From an uncultured Campylobacterota bacterium (lineage in GTDB: Bacteria; Campylobacterota; Campylobacteria; Campylobacterales; Sulfurovaceae), in assembly GCA_937141405.1 (NCBI GenBank), contig CAKZQQ010000005.1, positions 434,001 through 498,000 of the forward strand: a stretch of DNA of 64,000 nucleotides, given 5' to 3'. The translations under genes and the position numbers were made by a program. The notes below the pieces were generated by a model. The model worked only from the letters and a program-made list of their open reading frames with translations, made no database searches and was not told where the DNA came from. The number at the start of each line of letters is the position of its first letter. Within the stretch, counting starts at the first letter, position 1. Below are positions 63,772 through 64,000 of this stretch, piece by piece.

Positions 63772-64000
63772 TATAATATATATCGTGTACTATCTTCATC
63801 TTCTATTATAGTACTCACCTTCTCATCTACTAACGACTCATCCACTTTTATCTCATTGCCGCTATGCATATCAGCCTCAAAATTTATATCTTCTAAAACT
63901 TTTTCTACGACAGCATAAAGTCTTCTTGCGCCGATATCCTCTGTCTTCTCATTGGCACTCATCGCATAGAAAGCTATCTTTTTGAGTGCTGCCTCGGCAA
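63771..64000 (-). CDS. hslU: ATP-dependent protease ATPase subunit HslU (C-terminal part)
   Basis: Partial gene; the window ends inside it and only the last 75 or so codons are seen. It reads ALKKIAFYAMSANEKTEDIG followed by ARRLYAVVEKVLEDINFEAD and ends TRYIL, matching the C-terminal HslU region that includes the arginine finger (ENIGARRL) and docks into HslV. hslV would be expected upstream, outside the window. Confidence 0.9.
   Translation of the reverse strand, partial: AEAALKKIAFYAMSANEKTEDIGARRLYAVVEKVLEDINFEADMHSGNEIKVDESLVDEKVSTIIEDEDSTRYIL

Overview
The window is AT-rich bacterial chromosome, almost fully coding, and reads as a Campylobacterota genome of the Sulfurimonas/Sulfurovum type. 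The evidence is protein content and gene order: the long-form DapD, the membrane-anchored MurF beside an alpha/beta hydrolase and near ruvA, the tsaE-lptB pair, a bactofilin/peptidase pair and a Campylobacter cts-like DNA-uptake cluster. The genus is inferred. There is no rRNA, no CRISPR array and no transposase gene; one tRNA (Asn) is present.

Region by region. 1-6256 (minus): a tightly overlapping set of hydrolase, murF, a secreted lysozyme-like protein, a fused DctQM TRAP transporter, a membrane thioredoxin and PhnA, then the start of a YbjQ-family gene. 6297-9068: a BaiN-type flavoprotein divergent from a secreted NlpC/P60 peptidase, and a membrane protein of unknown function. 9069-9565 is a gene-free patch of nested inverted repeats. 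9566-14886 (minus): ruvA, a RelE/YafQ-type toxin-antitoxin module with its own promoter and operator, then dapD-79aa-TPR-S4-trpD-tsaE-lptB, coupled by stop/start overlaps. A MITE-like element with 24-bp terminal inverted repeats sits just upstream of dapD. 15180-17824 (plus): a TonB-dependent receptor with a long structured leader, and a membrane protein. 17825-27010 (mostly minus): bactofilin with a coiled-coil NlpC/P60 protein, an Amt transporter, an S8 protease followed by an I78-like inhibitor lipoprotein, a double CDP-alcohol phosphotransferase, a cold-shock gene, an SSS symporter and a glycosyltransferase. 27011-28660: nrdB, a small inverted-repeat element and tRNA-Asn. 28733-34778 (minus): gyrA-asd-yqhA-hemE-radical SAM, ended by an intrinsic terminator. 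34927-41669: exbB/exbD, a sulfotransferase-like gene, thioredoxin, yebC, a flavin reductase-like protein, a secreted phospholipase A2-like protein, an ABC-F ATPase and lolA. 41853-50023: secA coupled to a LolC/E-type permease, an AsmA-like protein divergent from mltG, and a DUF234 nuclease-like protein. 50121-54065 (plus): a degenerate NtrC-like/NtrB-like pair, amt-glnK, then kdsB. 54072-62743 (minus): an eight-gene type II secretion/type IV pilus-like machine matching the order of the Campylobacter cts transformation genes. 62848-64000: era and the 3' end of hslU.

Common themes are envelope building (murF, mltG, two NlpC/P60 proteins, bactofilin, lysozyme-like protein, lolA, LolC/E, lptB, kdsB, AsmA-like), nitrogen sensing (two Amt, GlnK, NtrC/B relics) and DNA uptake. 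The most interesting signals are regulatory or unusual: a probably leaderless upstream ORF whose end overlaps a stem that would hide the TonB-receptor Shine-Dalgarno sequence; the MITE-like element at dapD; two genes that seem to start at AUA or AUC; a sigma54 activator that has lost its sigma54-contact motif in a genome where rpoN is missing from its usual place after lptB; a protease/inhibitor pair; and an NlpC/P60 protein occupying the bactofilin-partner slot usually held by an M23 peptidase.
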